Shown: in pieces, positions 24,297 through 36,811 of the stretch
Layout of the letters: each line of letters opens with the position of its first letter
Numbering within the stretch: position 1 is the first letter of the stretch
Source of the DNA: Craterostigma plantagineum
Taxonomy: Eukaryota > Streptophyta > Magnoliopsida > Lamiales > Linderniaceae
Direction of reading: 5' to 3'
NCBI GenBank assembly: GCA_027422505.1
Contig: JAPQWV010000018.1
Coordinates: 17,998,001 to 18,062,000 of the forward strand
Length of the DNA stretch: 64,000 bases
Notes under the pieces: generated by a model
Told to the model about the DNA's origin: nothing
The model's input: only the letters and a program-made list of their open reading frames with translations
Databases searched by the model: none
Position numbers and translations under genes: made by a program

Positions 24297-24719
24297 ATGG
24301 GTCGTTGCCTAAACAACAACATGGCTCTCATAGTTACCTTGATAGCAGTTATTGCAGCAAACATGTTACTCTCACCCATGAAAGCTGCTGACACAGAAGT
24401 AACCGTAGAGGACTGCGGCCCAGAAAAGTGGGAAGAAGGGAACGGGCCCGCCGTAGTAACTCTTCTCGGAGATTTGACCAACAACGTTCCAACTACTGAG
24501 CCAAACTACGTTGGAACGTTGACCAAAGCGGTGGAGGGTTCGTCTGAGGTTGTCTACGGAAGAGGTAGCTGCAATTCTGGGGTGGAGTCGAGGGACGACT
24601 GCTACTTTTGCTTAGAGGTCGTCGAGGATCTCCTCAAGTTGACCTGCGAAGGATCCATAGATGCGCATATCGAACTCGTAGACTGTGGAATGAGGTATGA
24701 GAATAAACAGTTTTGGTAG
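24297..24719 (+). CDS. Secreted ginkbilobin-like (Gnk2/DUF26) antifungal-type protein
   Basis: 140 aa, single exon. Residues about 9-31 form a hydrophobic signal peptide (MALIVTLIAVIAANMLLS, likely cleaved after MKAA), so the product is probably apoplastic. The mature part is one Gnk2-homologous domain: VVYGRGSCNSG, then DDCYFCLEVV, LTCEGSIDAHIELVDCGMRYE at the end, closely matching the ginkbilobin pattern. The family's C-X8-C-X2-C motif appears here with nine residues in the first gap. Ginkbilobins bind mannose and inhibit fungi; activity here is inferred. No kinase or membrane segment follows, so it is not a cysteine-rich receptor kinase. The second ATG (24321) is an alternative start. Confidence 0.85.
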   Translation: MGRCLNNNMALIVTLIAVIAANMLLSPMKAADTEVTVEDCGPEKWEEGNGPAVVTLLGDLTNNVPTTEPNYVGTLTKAVEGSSEVVYGRGSCNSGVESRDDCYFCLEVVEDLLKLTCEGSIDAHIELVDCGMRYENKQFW

Positions 24720-25289
24720 CAATTAGATTGAAAAGTACACATGATCGAGCCAAGGACGACGACAGCCGAGCTTGTTTGATTTGCATACGTTATATGTGTG
24801 TTTTGTGTGCGTGCGTGTGTCTTTGAATGAATAATAAAACAGTTGCTAGCTAATTACTATTATGGCTCCTCATATGTATGAATGAATGTACGTGTATGAA
24901 TGAATAAAACAGCCGATAAAGAATAGTTGGATCTTTTGGTAATACCTCTATTATCCTTTTGGCTCTTTCTTACACTGTATAAACTGTAGCGTCCTTTGAG
25001 CATTTTGATTCCACAGACGATTTTACGAGGTTGTAGTCATTCAAAGAGTATGGTCACAGACAGTTAATCAACTAAGGTGCAATGATCAAAAAGCGTGGAC
25101 CAACTTCTTTCTATGGTGCTAAAATCCCTCTAAATATACAATGTTCTTTAGAGAGAGAGAGGGAGAGAGAGCTCATGCAGTTTATGCCAACCCTGGAACA
25201 TAGCATCACAAAGATTTCTTTTTTAAATATTCCCCAAGAAACCCAGAAAGTGCTTATTCATCCCATTCGTGATTCCGTCAGCTACCAAC
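24720..25289. other. Intergenic between ginkbilobin-like and purine permease genes
   Basis: 3' end of the preceding gene with AATAAAA near 24832 as a possible polyadenylation signal, then the leader of the permease gene with a GA-rich run near 25150-25172. Confidence 0.45.
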
Positions 25290-26521
25290 ATGGACGATGT
25301 TCAAGAGCCAAAGTTAACATCTTTAGGTAAATACAATTACCCACACTACATTTAAGAATCATCCAACTGACTGATTCTACCGTATGTAAAGTAAACTCGC
25401 TTTATTACCTGATGATCAATTTTGCAGTTAAAGATTCTGAGGACGGTGGAGCGGCTACGCCAAGTATCTACGAGCCCAAGAGAAGGAAGCAATGGCCTCA
25501 AATTATCATCTACACAGTCTTCGTTGTCTTGGGACAGTCCGGCGCAACCCTTCTAGCTAGACTTTATTACAACAAAGGTGGAAAGTCTGCACTTTTGACA
25601 GCTCTTTTGGAAACCATAGGATTCCCAGTTCTCGTTCCTTTCGCCATTTACTTCACTCCGAAAAACTATCGTGTGATAAGCTGTGAACCAACAGATCATA
25701 AGGATCAGCCCTGTACGCTAACCGTGGCGTCGGTGTGCCTAGTCATTGGTCTACTTCGAGCAGCTTCGAATGTTCTATATGCAATTGGGCTTCGTAGTCT
25801 TCCTATCTCCACGTTCTCTCTCATAAGCACCACTGAGTTGCTGTTCAACGCCCTCTTCTCTTTCTTCCTCAACGCCCAAAAGATCACCCCACCGATACTG
25901 AACTCCCTCTTTCTCCTAACCATATCCTCAACCCTCCTAGTGCTCGACGCCACAGAAAGCGAACAACAATCTTCTGCGAGCAACTGCAAAAGAAGAGAAT
26001 TTTTAGTAGGGTTCTCTAGCACTCTTGCGGCGTCCGCCTTGTACTCGTTAACGCTCTCGATGACTCAGCTCTCGCTCGATCGTAAAGTGCTAAAAACGAA
26101 GGTAACACTCTCAATCGGGGTTCATGTCATGATTTACCAGTCACTAGTGGAGACTTGTGTCGTGGGACTAGCACTGTTTGCTAGTGGAGAGAGGCGTGCT
26201 GTAAGAGACGAGATGGCTAGTTTTCAACTGGGGAATGCAGGTTACATGGTTGTCTTGGTGCTTATAGCAGTGGCTTGGCAGGTGTTTTCCCTCGGAGCTG
26301 TTGGGCTGATATTTGAAGTGTCTTCTTTGTTTTGCAATGCCGTTAGCACCGTAGGATTACCAGTGATGCCGATTATTGGATCTGTGTTCTTCCACGAGCG
26401 GATGAATCGGCTGAAGCTGCTTTCGATTCTCTTGGCAGCTGGTGGACTTGGTTCGTACGTCTACCATCAGTATGTTGAAGAGGGTGAGGATATCGCCGAA
26501 GTGGTGGAAATTGAGAAATGA
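25290..26521 (+). CDS. Purine permease (PUP) family transporter
   Basis: Two exons, 25290-25326 and 25428-26521, give 376 aa; the intron is GT-AG and joins in phase. The start at 25290 (MDDVQEPKLTS) is preferred because it splices in frame and gives the short hydrophilic N-terminus typical of PUPs. An ATG at 25412 falls inside the intron. The protein has about ten hydrophobic segments, beginning QIIIYTVFVVLGQSGATLLA, with the family signatures LLARLYYNKGGKS and, near the end, FHERMNRLKLLSILLAAGGLGSYVY. PUPs move purines, cytokinins and some alkaloids with protons across membranes. Substrate and membrane cannot be read from sequence. Confidence 0.9.
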
Positions 26522-27272
26522 TCTTGTCAGACAGTAGGTGCTATTGCTTCTTCTTTGTCAGGAAAGTATGATTTCCTAACTAAGGCATGCATAGTAGGTG
26601 ATAAATGTGTATGTAATCAATAGGTCATTCCACAAAAACAGTTGGAATATTTATAGCCTCACTAACCAGTTTGGAGACAATGCCTTTCAGGTCCCAAATG
26701 CTCTGTCTGCGTATTTTTTTCTCCTTCCGCCTATACCCATTCTTCACAGCAAAAGTAACGCGATGGCTGCATCAAACAGAAACACCCATGTTATTTACAT
26801 TACATTTCTGATGATAGTCCTTTATGACTAGCAATCGGAACAAATAAAAATGGGACTTCGAATGCTAGACGACCTGAATAGGATGTACGTAACAGTCAAA
26901 CTCTAATTTAGGATACAGAGAAGGCAATCAATTACATCAATTCAGCAACCATGGAATCACATACTTCGCATGCCTCTTTCATCAGAAATTGATCTGCTTC
27001 CTTGTTCATCGACCTCAGCTCCATGGATTCGCATTATATACAGTCCTGATCGTCAAATCTGTTACAAAAGAATATTAAAGCTAATTAATTGATCATATCA
27101 AAACGACATTCAATGTTTAACGAATGTAAAAGAAACAGTGAAACGTACCGTCCATTGCGGCATAATCTTCTCCGGCGAGGGAGGATTTAATATGAACAAA
27201 GCTCAAGCGAAGCTATGAATTAATCTAATAAGGTCTGCCTCGTTTTATACCACGGAGACGGAGAAATAACTG
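26522..27272. other. Intergenic; possible short minus-strand transcript
   Basis: After the permease 3' end there is a possible minus-strand unit facing RPL32. A GT-AG pair can be drawn (donor at 27148, acceptor near 27060), and a 30-codon ORF beginning MELRSMNKEADQ lies at 26932-27024. I do not recognise it and an in-frame stop blocks extension upstream. It may be noncoding or chance. Confidence 0.2.
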
Positions 27273-27381
27273 TGGGCCCCGCGACAGCTCAAAATGGGCT
27301 TACTCATTGATGGGCCGAGTCCAATACTGATACGCTAAATGGGCTGATGACATTTTTGACGTGGTCGATTCAAAACCCTAA
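27273..27381 (+). promoter_or_regulatory. Ribosomal-protein promoter elements of RPL32
   Basis: Four TGGGCY site II motifs (27273, 27295, 27311, 27340) followed by a telo-box AAACCCTAA at 27373-27381. This pairing is characteristic of plant ribosomal protein genes and is bound by TCP and telo-box factors. A minus-strand transcript could share it. Confidence 0.75.
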
Positions 27382-27594
27382 TCACATATATTGCCTCCAA
27401 CAACACTGAGCAACAACATAACATCGGCAGCTAGAGCTAAGCAGAAGACGCGAAAACCTTTTTGAAGATCTCAAGGTATGCATTCGATTTTGATCAGAAA
27501 AATAAGTGTGAGGTAGCTGCAGCACGATTCCTTTCTGTATCTGTTTAATCTATTGGGAACAATTGTTTTCTCTCCTTTGCAGAAGTCATCGAAA

Positions 27595-28313
<719 letters not shown>

Positions 28314-28586
28314 GCTGTCTCTTTGAAACTTTCCCTATAATTTCTGTGCTTGTTCTGTAATGCAGTCGTTCAGACGCATAAACCTTGTTTCTTTACTGAG
28401 TTTTGAGACTTTGCTATATGCCCTTATCTGTTTATCGGATTCAGTTATTTCTCATTTGATCTTCTTCAAATCTGCTACTTCAATTGATGAAAACAGTGGG
28501 AACCTCGTCGAAATTTTGCTTCAATTCGAACGACCTTCGACTTATAACCTTAGGAGTCCATTTACAACCCAAATCGAGCAAATTGT

Positions 28587-30323
28587 TTATGCCACTTGTG
28601 CTACCCAACTCAATCCGGGCTGTCTTAAAGTCCCAACCTTTTTCATGTTCGTTCTGATTATCGCAGCGTTGCCCCATTTACCATAAGATGCGTATATATT
28701 CGCCAGCAACACATAAGCCGCCCGACACTGAGGATCAATGTTCAAGATTTCCTCAGAAGCACGCTCGGCTACTTTGATGTCACTCTCCAGCCTACATCCA
28801 CCGAGCAGCGTAAGCCATATCGATAGGTTCGCCGTCACAGGCATTTTCATCACCAAGTCATTTGCTTCCTTTACTTTCCCACTCCTACACAAGAGATCAA
28901 CCATGCAAGCATAGTGCTCTTGATTCACTCTCAAGGAGGACGAGCGCAATAGGCGTTCGAAAAAAAGCCTTCCCTTTCGAAGCATGCCCGCGTGGCTGCA
29001 CGAGCTTAGCAGGCCCACGAATGTGATTTCGTCGGGATTTAATCCCTCCTTCACCATTTGGGTGAAGAAGGATAAAGCCCATTCTCCAAATCCATGCTGG
29101 GCGCAGCCAACGATGATCGAGTTCCAAGAAACGACGTTCTTTTCACCGATTTCGCCGAACGCCTTCGCCCCTTCGTGTAATTTCCCGCACTTTGCGTACA
29201 TCTCGACGAGGGAATTGCCCACGAAGGGATCGTTTGCCAAGCCAAGCTTCACCGCGGTGCTGTGCACGCCTCGGCCCAATTCGACGTCCTCCATTTCGCA
29301 GATCGAATTCAGTAAACTGGCGAATGTCGACTGGTTTGGGACGATACCTAATCTGTTCATGTCGACGAAAACTCTCAATGCATCTTCGTGGTTTGAATTA
29401 TAGCTGTTGCCTGTCAATAGAGACGTCCAAACGACGACATTTAGATGCAGATTCTCCTCGAAGGCCATTTGGCTTCGGTCCATCGAATTGCAGTTTGCGT
29501 AAAGGGTGATCAAGGAGGCTGTGATGAATGGATCAGAAGCGTAGCCGAGCTTCGTAATATGGGCATGAACTTGACAGCCTAGGAACAGTTCCCTTATATT
29601 AGCACAAGCAGTTGCTACACAGCAGAATGTGCTAGAAGTGGGCTTTACTCCCAAGCGCACCATTTTCTTGAATGCGGACAAAGCTTCGTCGCTCCTATTG
29701 TGCTGATCGAGCCCTTGAATCATCGTCGTCCATGAAATCACATTCTTAGCGGGCATCGCATGGAAGAATTCAATAGCCTCTTCCAACCGATTATTCACAA
29801 AACACCCGTGAATCATCGAGTTCCATGCAGGTATATCCCTCACAGGCATAGCCCAAAACAATTTTTTTGCATCTTCGATCTTCTTGCTTTTCAGCAAAGC
29901 GTCGATCACGGTAGTCCACGAGATGACGTTCCTTTGGGGCATTTCGTCGAACAGCTTCAGGCCCATCTCGGTATCTCTGCAGAGGATGCATCCTTTGATC
30001 ATCAAGTTCCACAGTACCGTGTCTTTAAGAGGCATTTCATCGAAAAGCTGCAATGCTTCGTCCAACCTGAAGTTGTCGACGTAGCAAGAGATCATCTTCG
30101 TGGATAGAATAACGTCGGGGGATGGGATTTCATCGTAGTGGCGCCGAGCTTCATCGATTCTTTGGCTCTTCAACAAATTGATCAGCGTCTGAGTTCGTGT
30201 AGGTGGATTAAACTTCCTTGTATGGGTTTTGATCGACGGCTTTGAAAGGTTTAGTGGCTCAGTCAAAGTTGAATATCTAAGCTTGGCGCGCAGTCTCAGC
30301 ATTTCCCTGCTGCAGCATACCAA
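28587..30323 (-). CDS. Pentatricopeptide repeat protein, PLS class with E motif
   Basis: Intron-less, 578 aa. About a dozen PPR motifs of the P, L and S types run from residue ~45 (e.g. DVILSTKMISCYVDNFRLDEA, NVISWTTVIDALLKSKKIEDA, NVVSWNSIIVGCAQHGFGEWA). The C-terminus (SIWLTLLGGCRLESD... ANIYASYGKWGNA ... QPGLSWVAQVA) is an E motif. There is no DYW deaminase, so if it acts in C-to-U RNA editing it needs a partner. The N-terminus is basic and Ser/Leu-rich, and the second Met (MLRLRAKLRYSTL) would start a good organelle transit peptide. Likely mitochondrial or plastid RNA binding. From memory it resembles At5g46460; not checked. Confidence 0.92.
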   Translation of the reverse strand: MVCCSREMLRLRAKLRYSTLTEPLNLSKPSIKTHTRKFNPPTRTQTLINLLKSQRIDEARRHYDEIPSPDVILSTKMISCYVDNFRLDEALQLFDEMPLKDTVLWNLMIKGCILCRDTEMGLKLFDEMPQRNVISWTTVIDALLKSKKIEDAKKLFWAMPVRDIPAWNSMIHGCFVNNRLEEAIEFFHAMPAKNVISWTTMIQGLDQHNRSDEALSAFKKMVRLGVKPTSSTFCCVATACANIRELFLGCQVHAHITKLGYASDPFITASLITLYANCNSMDRSQMAFEENLHLNVVVWTSLLTGNSYNSNHEDALRVFVDMNRLGIVPNQSTFASLLNSICEMEDVELGRGVHSTAVKLGLANDPFVGNSLVEMYAKCGKLHEGAKAFGEIGEKNVVSWNSIIVGCAQHGFGEWALSFFTQMVKEGLNPDEITFVGLLSSCSHAGMLRKGRLFFERLLRSSSLRVNQEHYACMVDLLCRSGKVKEANDLVMKMPVTANLSIWLTLLGGCRLESDIKVAERASEEILNIDPQCRAAYVLLANIYASYGKWGNAAIIRTNMKKVGTLRQPGLSWVAQVA

Positions 30324-30394
30324 AATCGCTCATCTGGTGTGACGTTAATAATTATCAAGCAACTTTTGAGTAGTTGAGACTTTTTTCGTAATAA

Positions 30395-30793
30395 CAAAGG
30401 TATTTACACATAAATATCCATTTCCAAAAAAACTTGTAATTTAGTACCTTATTAGATTTTTTGTATGTAAGTATCTCGTAGAATAAATTTTTGCAGATAG
30501 GTACCCCAGCCATAAGTATGTCATACAACACATTTGGGCACCCTAATCAATTGTGGAACGTCATATGTTGAGAAAATGATACCGTATTAGCACATTTAGG
30601 TACGCCATCTATAATAATACTAAGGTACGCCGTATAAACACATTTAGGTACTCTATAACGTGTTATGATACGTCATACAGATACACACAGAGGAAGATAC
30701 GGCGTGAATGAAGAAACCGATAAACATTAAATCGGGTACCTATCTGTAAAAATTTCTGACATGGATATCTATCTGTAAAAAGTTTATTCAAGT

Positions 30794-30796
<3 letters not shown>
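30395..30796. repeat. Dispersed repeat A, second copy
   Basis: Diverged relative of 22535-22890: GTATTTACACATAAATATCC, ACTTGTAATTTAGTACC, ATTAGCACATTTAGGTACGC and a terminal TTTCTGACATGGATAT. It lies just upstream of the PPR gene start and ends against a TA microsatellite. Confidence 0.6.

Positions 30797-30847
<51 letters not shown>
30797..30847. repeat. TA dinucleotide microsatellite
   Basis: About 25 uninterrupted TA units. Confidence 0.9.
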
Positions 30848-30850
<3 letters not shown>

Positions 30851-30943
30851 GGTGTCACTAATAACAAACACATATGGAGGAATTATACAAAATAAATAAA
30901 TTAATTTCATTCATATACAATTGGGCAATGAGCCTATCATCAT

Positions 30944-31547
30944 TTACAACGTGCTCACTTTACAGTTCGCCCTAAAGAACCATGGAAGAAGAAACGCCAC
31001 CGCCAAGCACGACGTCAGTAGACGGCGCAGATGTCTGTTCAAGTACCTCGTACTACAACTAGTACTACAGTCGTCGCTGGGTCCATCGCTCCACTCTTCA
31101 ATGAACCTCTCATCAACGATCCCTTTGATGTTCCTCGCCTTCTCCCCACATATTTCACACAACCTGCGAACGAATGAAGAAGATGAATAAAACCTAACAG
31201 TAACAGCAGCTAATAATTAATGAGTTCTTGTGTTCAGTATTAATTAATCACCTGTTCCCTTTGAATCTGAACCAAGCCTCGGCGCAGTACGTATGAGCAA
31301 GCCTGAGATCGCCATTACAGCCGCAGCCAAGCTCCATCAACTCCATGGCAGCGTCGTAATAACCGATCTCCTTTCCGCTCAAGTGACATACCCTACACAG
31401 GCTTCTGTTCTCTAGCACGTCTACTATGACGTGAGATGACGCGCCGCCACTTTTGGTCTTCTCCTCGCCGTCTAAAGGCATGGACGTCGCCGGCGACGGC
31501 GACCCTTTTGAATTTTCAACTGAACTTGTTGAGACAGCATCGTCCAT
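30944..31547 (-). CDS. RING-variant (RINGv/RING-CH) membrane-type E3 ligase-like protein
   Basis: Two exons on the minus strand, 31547-31252 and 31163-30944, with a GT-AG intron. They join in phase to give 171 aa. The C4HC3 RING-variant domain spans the junction: CRVC at residues 51-54, then GCGC, AHTYCAEAWF, and LCEIC after the intron, all eight ligands visible. A hydrophobic segment near the C-terminus (LLTSCLAVAFLLPWFF) could be one membrane anchor. The N-terminal 45 residues are Ser/Gly-rich and disordered. RINGv proteins are E2-recruiting ubiquitin ligases, often membrane-bound; activity and target are inferred. Exon 1 alone would end right after the splice site, so the spliced form is needed. 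Confidence 0.88.
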
Positions 31548-31710
31548 CAGTTGTCTGTCTGTCTGTCTGTGTATGGGCTTTGCTTTGAAAGATTTGGTGT
31601 AAAAGAGAGAGGCTTTGATGGTTTTTTAGGACGACAATGATGAAAGACGAGGTATTTGGTGAGCTTTCGTTATTATTATTATGTGGGAGAGGGCATACTT
31701 CATTTGACAA

Positions 31711-32367
31711 TTGACTTCAACGCCCAAGAACAAATACCGGCAAGAAAACGCAGCTTCTTGGCAGGAAAATACAGCCTACCGTGAATTTAATTTCCTGGTA
31801 ATTGACTTATATTTATAGTCAATTCCATGCTGCTTAGTGCTATGATGTTTATCTGGTCTCAACAGCACGAACGTTATCCTGGTTTCTGACTTTATCAAAC
31901 GAAGCTTCGTCTCTAAGCACGCCACTTTTGACTTTGATTAGATACGATGATTATATAGGTATTTATTCTAAGCAAGAGAGTAAGAAAGTAAATCAACCAA
32001 TTCTTTTTTTCTTTTTTGCCGCAAGTAATCAACCAACGCAACATATGATTCAAGTTTTCCAAGTGAATTCAATACATCATAGCTTTGGATTTTTTTCTTA
32101 CGTCGCATGCATGATGCACATACATTCGAATGGGACCATCGCCTTCTTGCTTAAACCCTACTACCTAGTAAGTCTCAACACATACTAAACAACGTTTATG
32201 GAGTAGCTTGTTAACTCTCTCTGTATGTTTATTCTGCAGATTCATAAACAAACATAACACGAAAACAAGATCTAACAAAAACTTCAAACAGTCTCATAAC
32301 AATTCGATACGAAACATCAAATAAAAATCGCCGCGCAACAACAGAAGAAAGAAAAGAGACGTTCTTA
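31711..32367. other. Intergenic, no gene seen
   Basis: Upstream region of the RINGv gene and 3' flank of RPL18a. No repeats or coding signal recognised. Confidence 0.45.
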
Positions 32368-33468
<1,101 letters not shown>

Positions 33469-33525
33469 TTCTTCACACGACGGCTCTTCACCCTATGTGA
33501 TCTGCCTCCCTCAGCTAGCTTCTGA

Positions 33526-33670
33526 TTAGGGTTTCGCGGGAGATGTAAAAAGGTCTTTATCTTGATTTTGATCGTCCTTGTGTTGGGCCCGAGGCCCGCG
33601 TCTCATTTTCGCTCTTTAATGGCCCGTCTTATTTAACTGGGCCCAAAACGGACTTTCGCATTGGGCTTGA
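33526..33670 (-). promoter_or_regulatory. Ribosomal-protein promoter elements of RPL18a
   Basis: A telo-box (TTAGGGTTT on the plus strand, 33526-33534) near the transcript start and several site II motifs (GGGCC/GGCCC words at about 33584-33595, 33620, 33638-33644 and 33662) upstream. Same arrangement as at RPL32. Confidence 0.7.
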
Positions 33671-34084
33671 GGTCGAGTCATAATCATCGTTACCCTCTAC
33701 TTTTTATTTATTCCAATTATATCCTTAAAAATCAATTTCTTCTTGAAATAATACCCAACTAAAATTGTAGCTACAATTTAGCTACTAAACATCTTAAATG
33801 ACACTAGTATATTAAGCACATCAAAAATATATCAAGTTATTTTATTCTTTATTCTTCATCTTAAATAAATCAGACTTGGAGCAGTTTTAGTTTTCATGCA
33901 ATGGTTTTTTGATCAGTCAAGAATGTGGTCCATAACTATTTAAAGGTGGTTTCACGTTAAAATTATCAGTTAAAAATGTGAGTTATCTATACTATTAATG
34001 CTCAGGACATGTTAAAAACTCAATTTTAGTCCACAATTTGGTGTATCAATTACACCAAAATTTTGAACCACAATAATATTATAG

Positions 34085-34425
34085 ACATTTATATCGTAGC
34101 ACACACCACGAGTGTGTTTTACTGTAAAATGGATAGTATAAAAATACAAGAGACCCCAGGAATTTACGTGGAAACCCTCTTTTTGAATAGGGGATAAAAA
34201 ACCATGGGCGAGACAGAAATTTTATTATGGGGTAAAAACAGGAGTTACAACCCCTCAATCTGTAAAGGAGAAAATATTCACTATCTCTCTTTATAATCTG
34301 AGCAAATACTGAACAAATCCTCTATTTTTTCTTTCTTTCTCCCTTTTCTTTGGCTTTGGTATCTTTTTCTTTTGCCTTCGCTCGTCGCTATTTATAGGCA
34401 AATTCTGTACTAATAACATTATTAT
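34085..34425 (-). repeat. Remnant of a copia-type LTR
   Basis: Shares the words TTTACGTGGAAA, GGGGTAAAAA, GAGTTACAACC, TCAATCTGTAAAGGAGAAAA and a minus-strand TATA region (TGCCTATAAATAG, near 34390) with 55894-56389. No clear ends or target duplication. Probably an eroded solo LTR of one family. Confidence 0.55.
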
Positions 34426-34436
34426 ATTATTATATA

Positions 34437-34679
34437 CTCTCTCCGTCCGGCTAATTTCATCACACTTTTCCATTTCAGGCGTCCCAATAATTTTATCACA
34501 TTAACTTATTTAGCAAAAAACTATCACAAACAATCAATATAATAATATTAAGTATTCTTAAAAGACGTGTCAAAATATACACTTTTTTTATATTTTCATT
34601 GTACTATATTATTATAATAATCTCACCTTAATTTGCGTGTCCAGCAACTTATGTCATAAAGTTGCTGGGACGGAGGGAG
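34437..34679. mobile_element. Stowaway-type MITE, copy 2
   Basis: 243 bp, ends CTCTCTCCGTCCGGC and GCTGGGACGGAGGGAG, with TA duplications at 34435-34436 and 34680-34681. The internal sequence is the reverse complement of the core in copies 1 and 3. Confidence 0.88.
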
Positions 34680-34901
34680 TATAATATATTGTACATCTTA
34701 GCATTCACGATGCTTCGCTGCACATGGTTTGGGCACATTGGTCCATGTGCTGTGCCAACAATAACTTGTCCTGCCAGCATGTTTAACTTAAATATCACGA
34801 AAATGTAGAAAGGCACAATTACTACGTAACTTCGCCATCGAACTTAAAATTATTACCACATTTCTGAAATGTGAAGTCAGGACAACAATCCTCTTACAAT
34901 C

Positions 34902-35312
34902 TTATTCGTCGAACGCCGAGACAGGCTCAGCACGTCCTATCCCGACCACACTGTTGAAGTAGACCATACCAGGCGAAGGCACGCCGACCTGTATGTCAAC
35001 TATTGCCACTGGGATTAAGAGTTCCTTTCCTCGGACGTCTTTGATGTTCTTCAAACGACCTTCTTCGAGAAAAGTCATAACCTCCTTGGCGTACAGTACG
35101 GTATTACCGTTGCTCTTGTACTTGTGCTCGCACTTCTTTGCTGGCTTCAACCATATGAACCCAGTCGAATGGTTAACGCCGAACTCCTCGACGTCCCCCA
35201 CGTGTAACAAACCCCTCGGGAATGAGAATTCGTCGAGGGTTTTGTACATTTTCTCCCTGGCTTCGATTCCTCGGTAAACCTCGGTTAACCGACGCCATGT
35301 TATGTGGTACAT
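34902..35312 (-). CDS. DUF538 family protein
   Basis: Single-exon 136-aa protein covering almost exactly one DUF538 domain. Family hallmarks seen in order: FPRGLLHVGDVEEFGVNHSTGFIWLK, the KKCEHKYKSNGNTVLYAKEVM segment, LEEGRLKNIKDVRGKELL, and the terminal GRAEPVSAFDE. DUF538 is plant-specific, linked to stress responses and proposed to bind lipid or chlorophyll breakdown products, without an agreed function. No signal peptide is seen, unlike many family members. From memory it resembles At5g46230. Confidence 0.9.
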   Translation of the reverse strand: MYHITWRRLTEVYRGIEAREKMYKTLDEFSFPRGLLHVGDVEEFGVNHSTGFIWLKPAKKCEHKYKSNGNTVLYAKEVMTFLEEGRLKNIKDVRGKELLIPVAIVDIQVGVPSPGMVYFNSVVGIGRAEPVSAFDE

Positions 35313-35602
35313 ATGTGTAAATGTAATAACGAAATATATGGGAAAGGTTTTATTTGGTGATGTTGTTCTACATGAATGGATCGAGGGTTACTTATTATAG
35401 AGTTCATGCGTAAGCCAATAATTTATATGAATATGAGTTTGTGTGTGTGGTTCATGTTAGATGACGGCTAGAAATTACTTGCCTAACTATTTTAATCTTC
35501 GTATATTTTTTCACCAAACCTATTTGCACGTAGGATTTGTTTAAGACATTGAAGTATGGTACTAGATTTTAGGATTGGATTTATAGGAAGGAGGATGCCT
35601 AA

Positions 35603-36247
35603 GAGCATCTCCAACCGGAATGTAAAACCAAAAAAAACCGATGAATTTTCTCCAACCGATACCAAAAACCAAACGCAAAATGGGATTTTTAATTTATCTC
35701 ACATGAAAAACGCATCTTTGCGTCTGTGTCGGTTATATGCGATCTAAGTTTTTAATTTGCTTTCAAGTCCCGACATTTCCTTTCTCTCGCACATCTGACA
35801 CAAAAGCTGATTTGACTGAAGAACTATGTGGTTGATTTGACTAAAGTAAGGTGTCTTCTTTTTCTAAATTAAGCCATTTAACTTGCTTTTTATATTTGCG
35901 TGGTGTCTTGCATGATAAAACCTACATCAAATGATATTTAGACTACTTCAAATATATTATAGTTATCATATTTTTAATAAACATTAATTGATGCTTTTTA
36001 TATATATAAATATATTTTTATTGTTAACTTTATTAATTTTTTAAATAAATCTAAAATAATATTTGTAGCATAATTGGTTTGTAAATTACGTAGTAGTATT
36101 GAAATTTATAAAAATTAATGTGAAAGTGAATATTACAAAATAACTATTGAGTTTGAGAATGAGTTGATCGATTGGAGAAGAATTACAGCATTTTGAGTTT
36201 GAGAATGCATTTGAGTTTGAGAATGCGTTTATCGGTTTGAGATGGTC
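35603..36247. mobile_element. PIF/Harbinger-like MITE
   Basis: 645 bp with imperfect ~16-bp terminal inverted repeats (GAGCATCTCCAACCGG at the left, TCGGTTTGAGATGGTC at the right; 13 of 16 pair) flanked by TAA on both sides (35600-35602, 36248-36250). The 3-bp TAA duplication is typical of Harbinger MITEs. The right end also holds repeats of TTTGAGAATG. No ORF. Confidence 0.6.
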
Positions 36248-36250
36248 TAA

Positions 36251-36811
36251 TAAATAATAATCACCAATATCTTTCTTTTCTCCTAGCCCTCCTAGACATA
36301 CTCCGACTAATCAATCTAATGCTAAACAAAATATCTAAGTCTTAAAACCTATGAAGAATGATATAGGTAGAAGACATATACATGATGCTTAAATTAGTGT
36401 TGAAAATTTAAAATTAATATTTAAGTTAATATGTATAGAAATAAATGTGATATTTGCTCATCATCTAATAAATCACATTGATTAAACATACAAAATCAAA
36501 TATGACACCAAAATAGACAAACTAGTGACATGTCACCTTAATCCACTTTTCAATATGATATTCCTAGTGTTGGTTCAAACAAACACTCCCTAAGAGAAAA
36601 TGTGGGATTGTAAGATATTGAGCTAATATAATATATGGGCTTATTAGAAAATATGAGCCCATTTACGGCCCAGCCTATCTAATATACAAAATTCAACAGA
36701 AAAAAGGAAAATAATAAAAAGAAATAGAAAAATCAGTTCTCGATCGTACAAGGGGCGAGCTAATCAGCTCTGCTCAGACCACATTTTCTTCTCATTTTCT
36801 TCCGCCGTTCT
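36251..36811. other. Promoter and leader region of CUL4
   Basis: AT-rich intergenic DNA. GGGCTT, GAGCCC and GGCCCA words at about 36638-36672 resemble site II elements common in housekeeping genes. Confidence 0.4.

Noticed and set aside
25412..25427. Start of the purine permease at 25412
   Set aside because: It lies in an intron; splicing from the exon at 25290 gives an in-frame, family-like N-terminus.
28360..28686. Plus-strand 108-aa ORF after RPL32
   Set aside because: It overlaps the 3' part of the minus-strand PPR gene and has no recognisable features.
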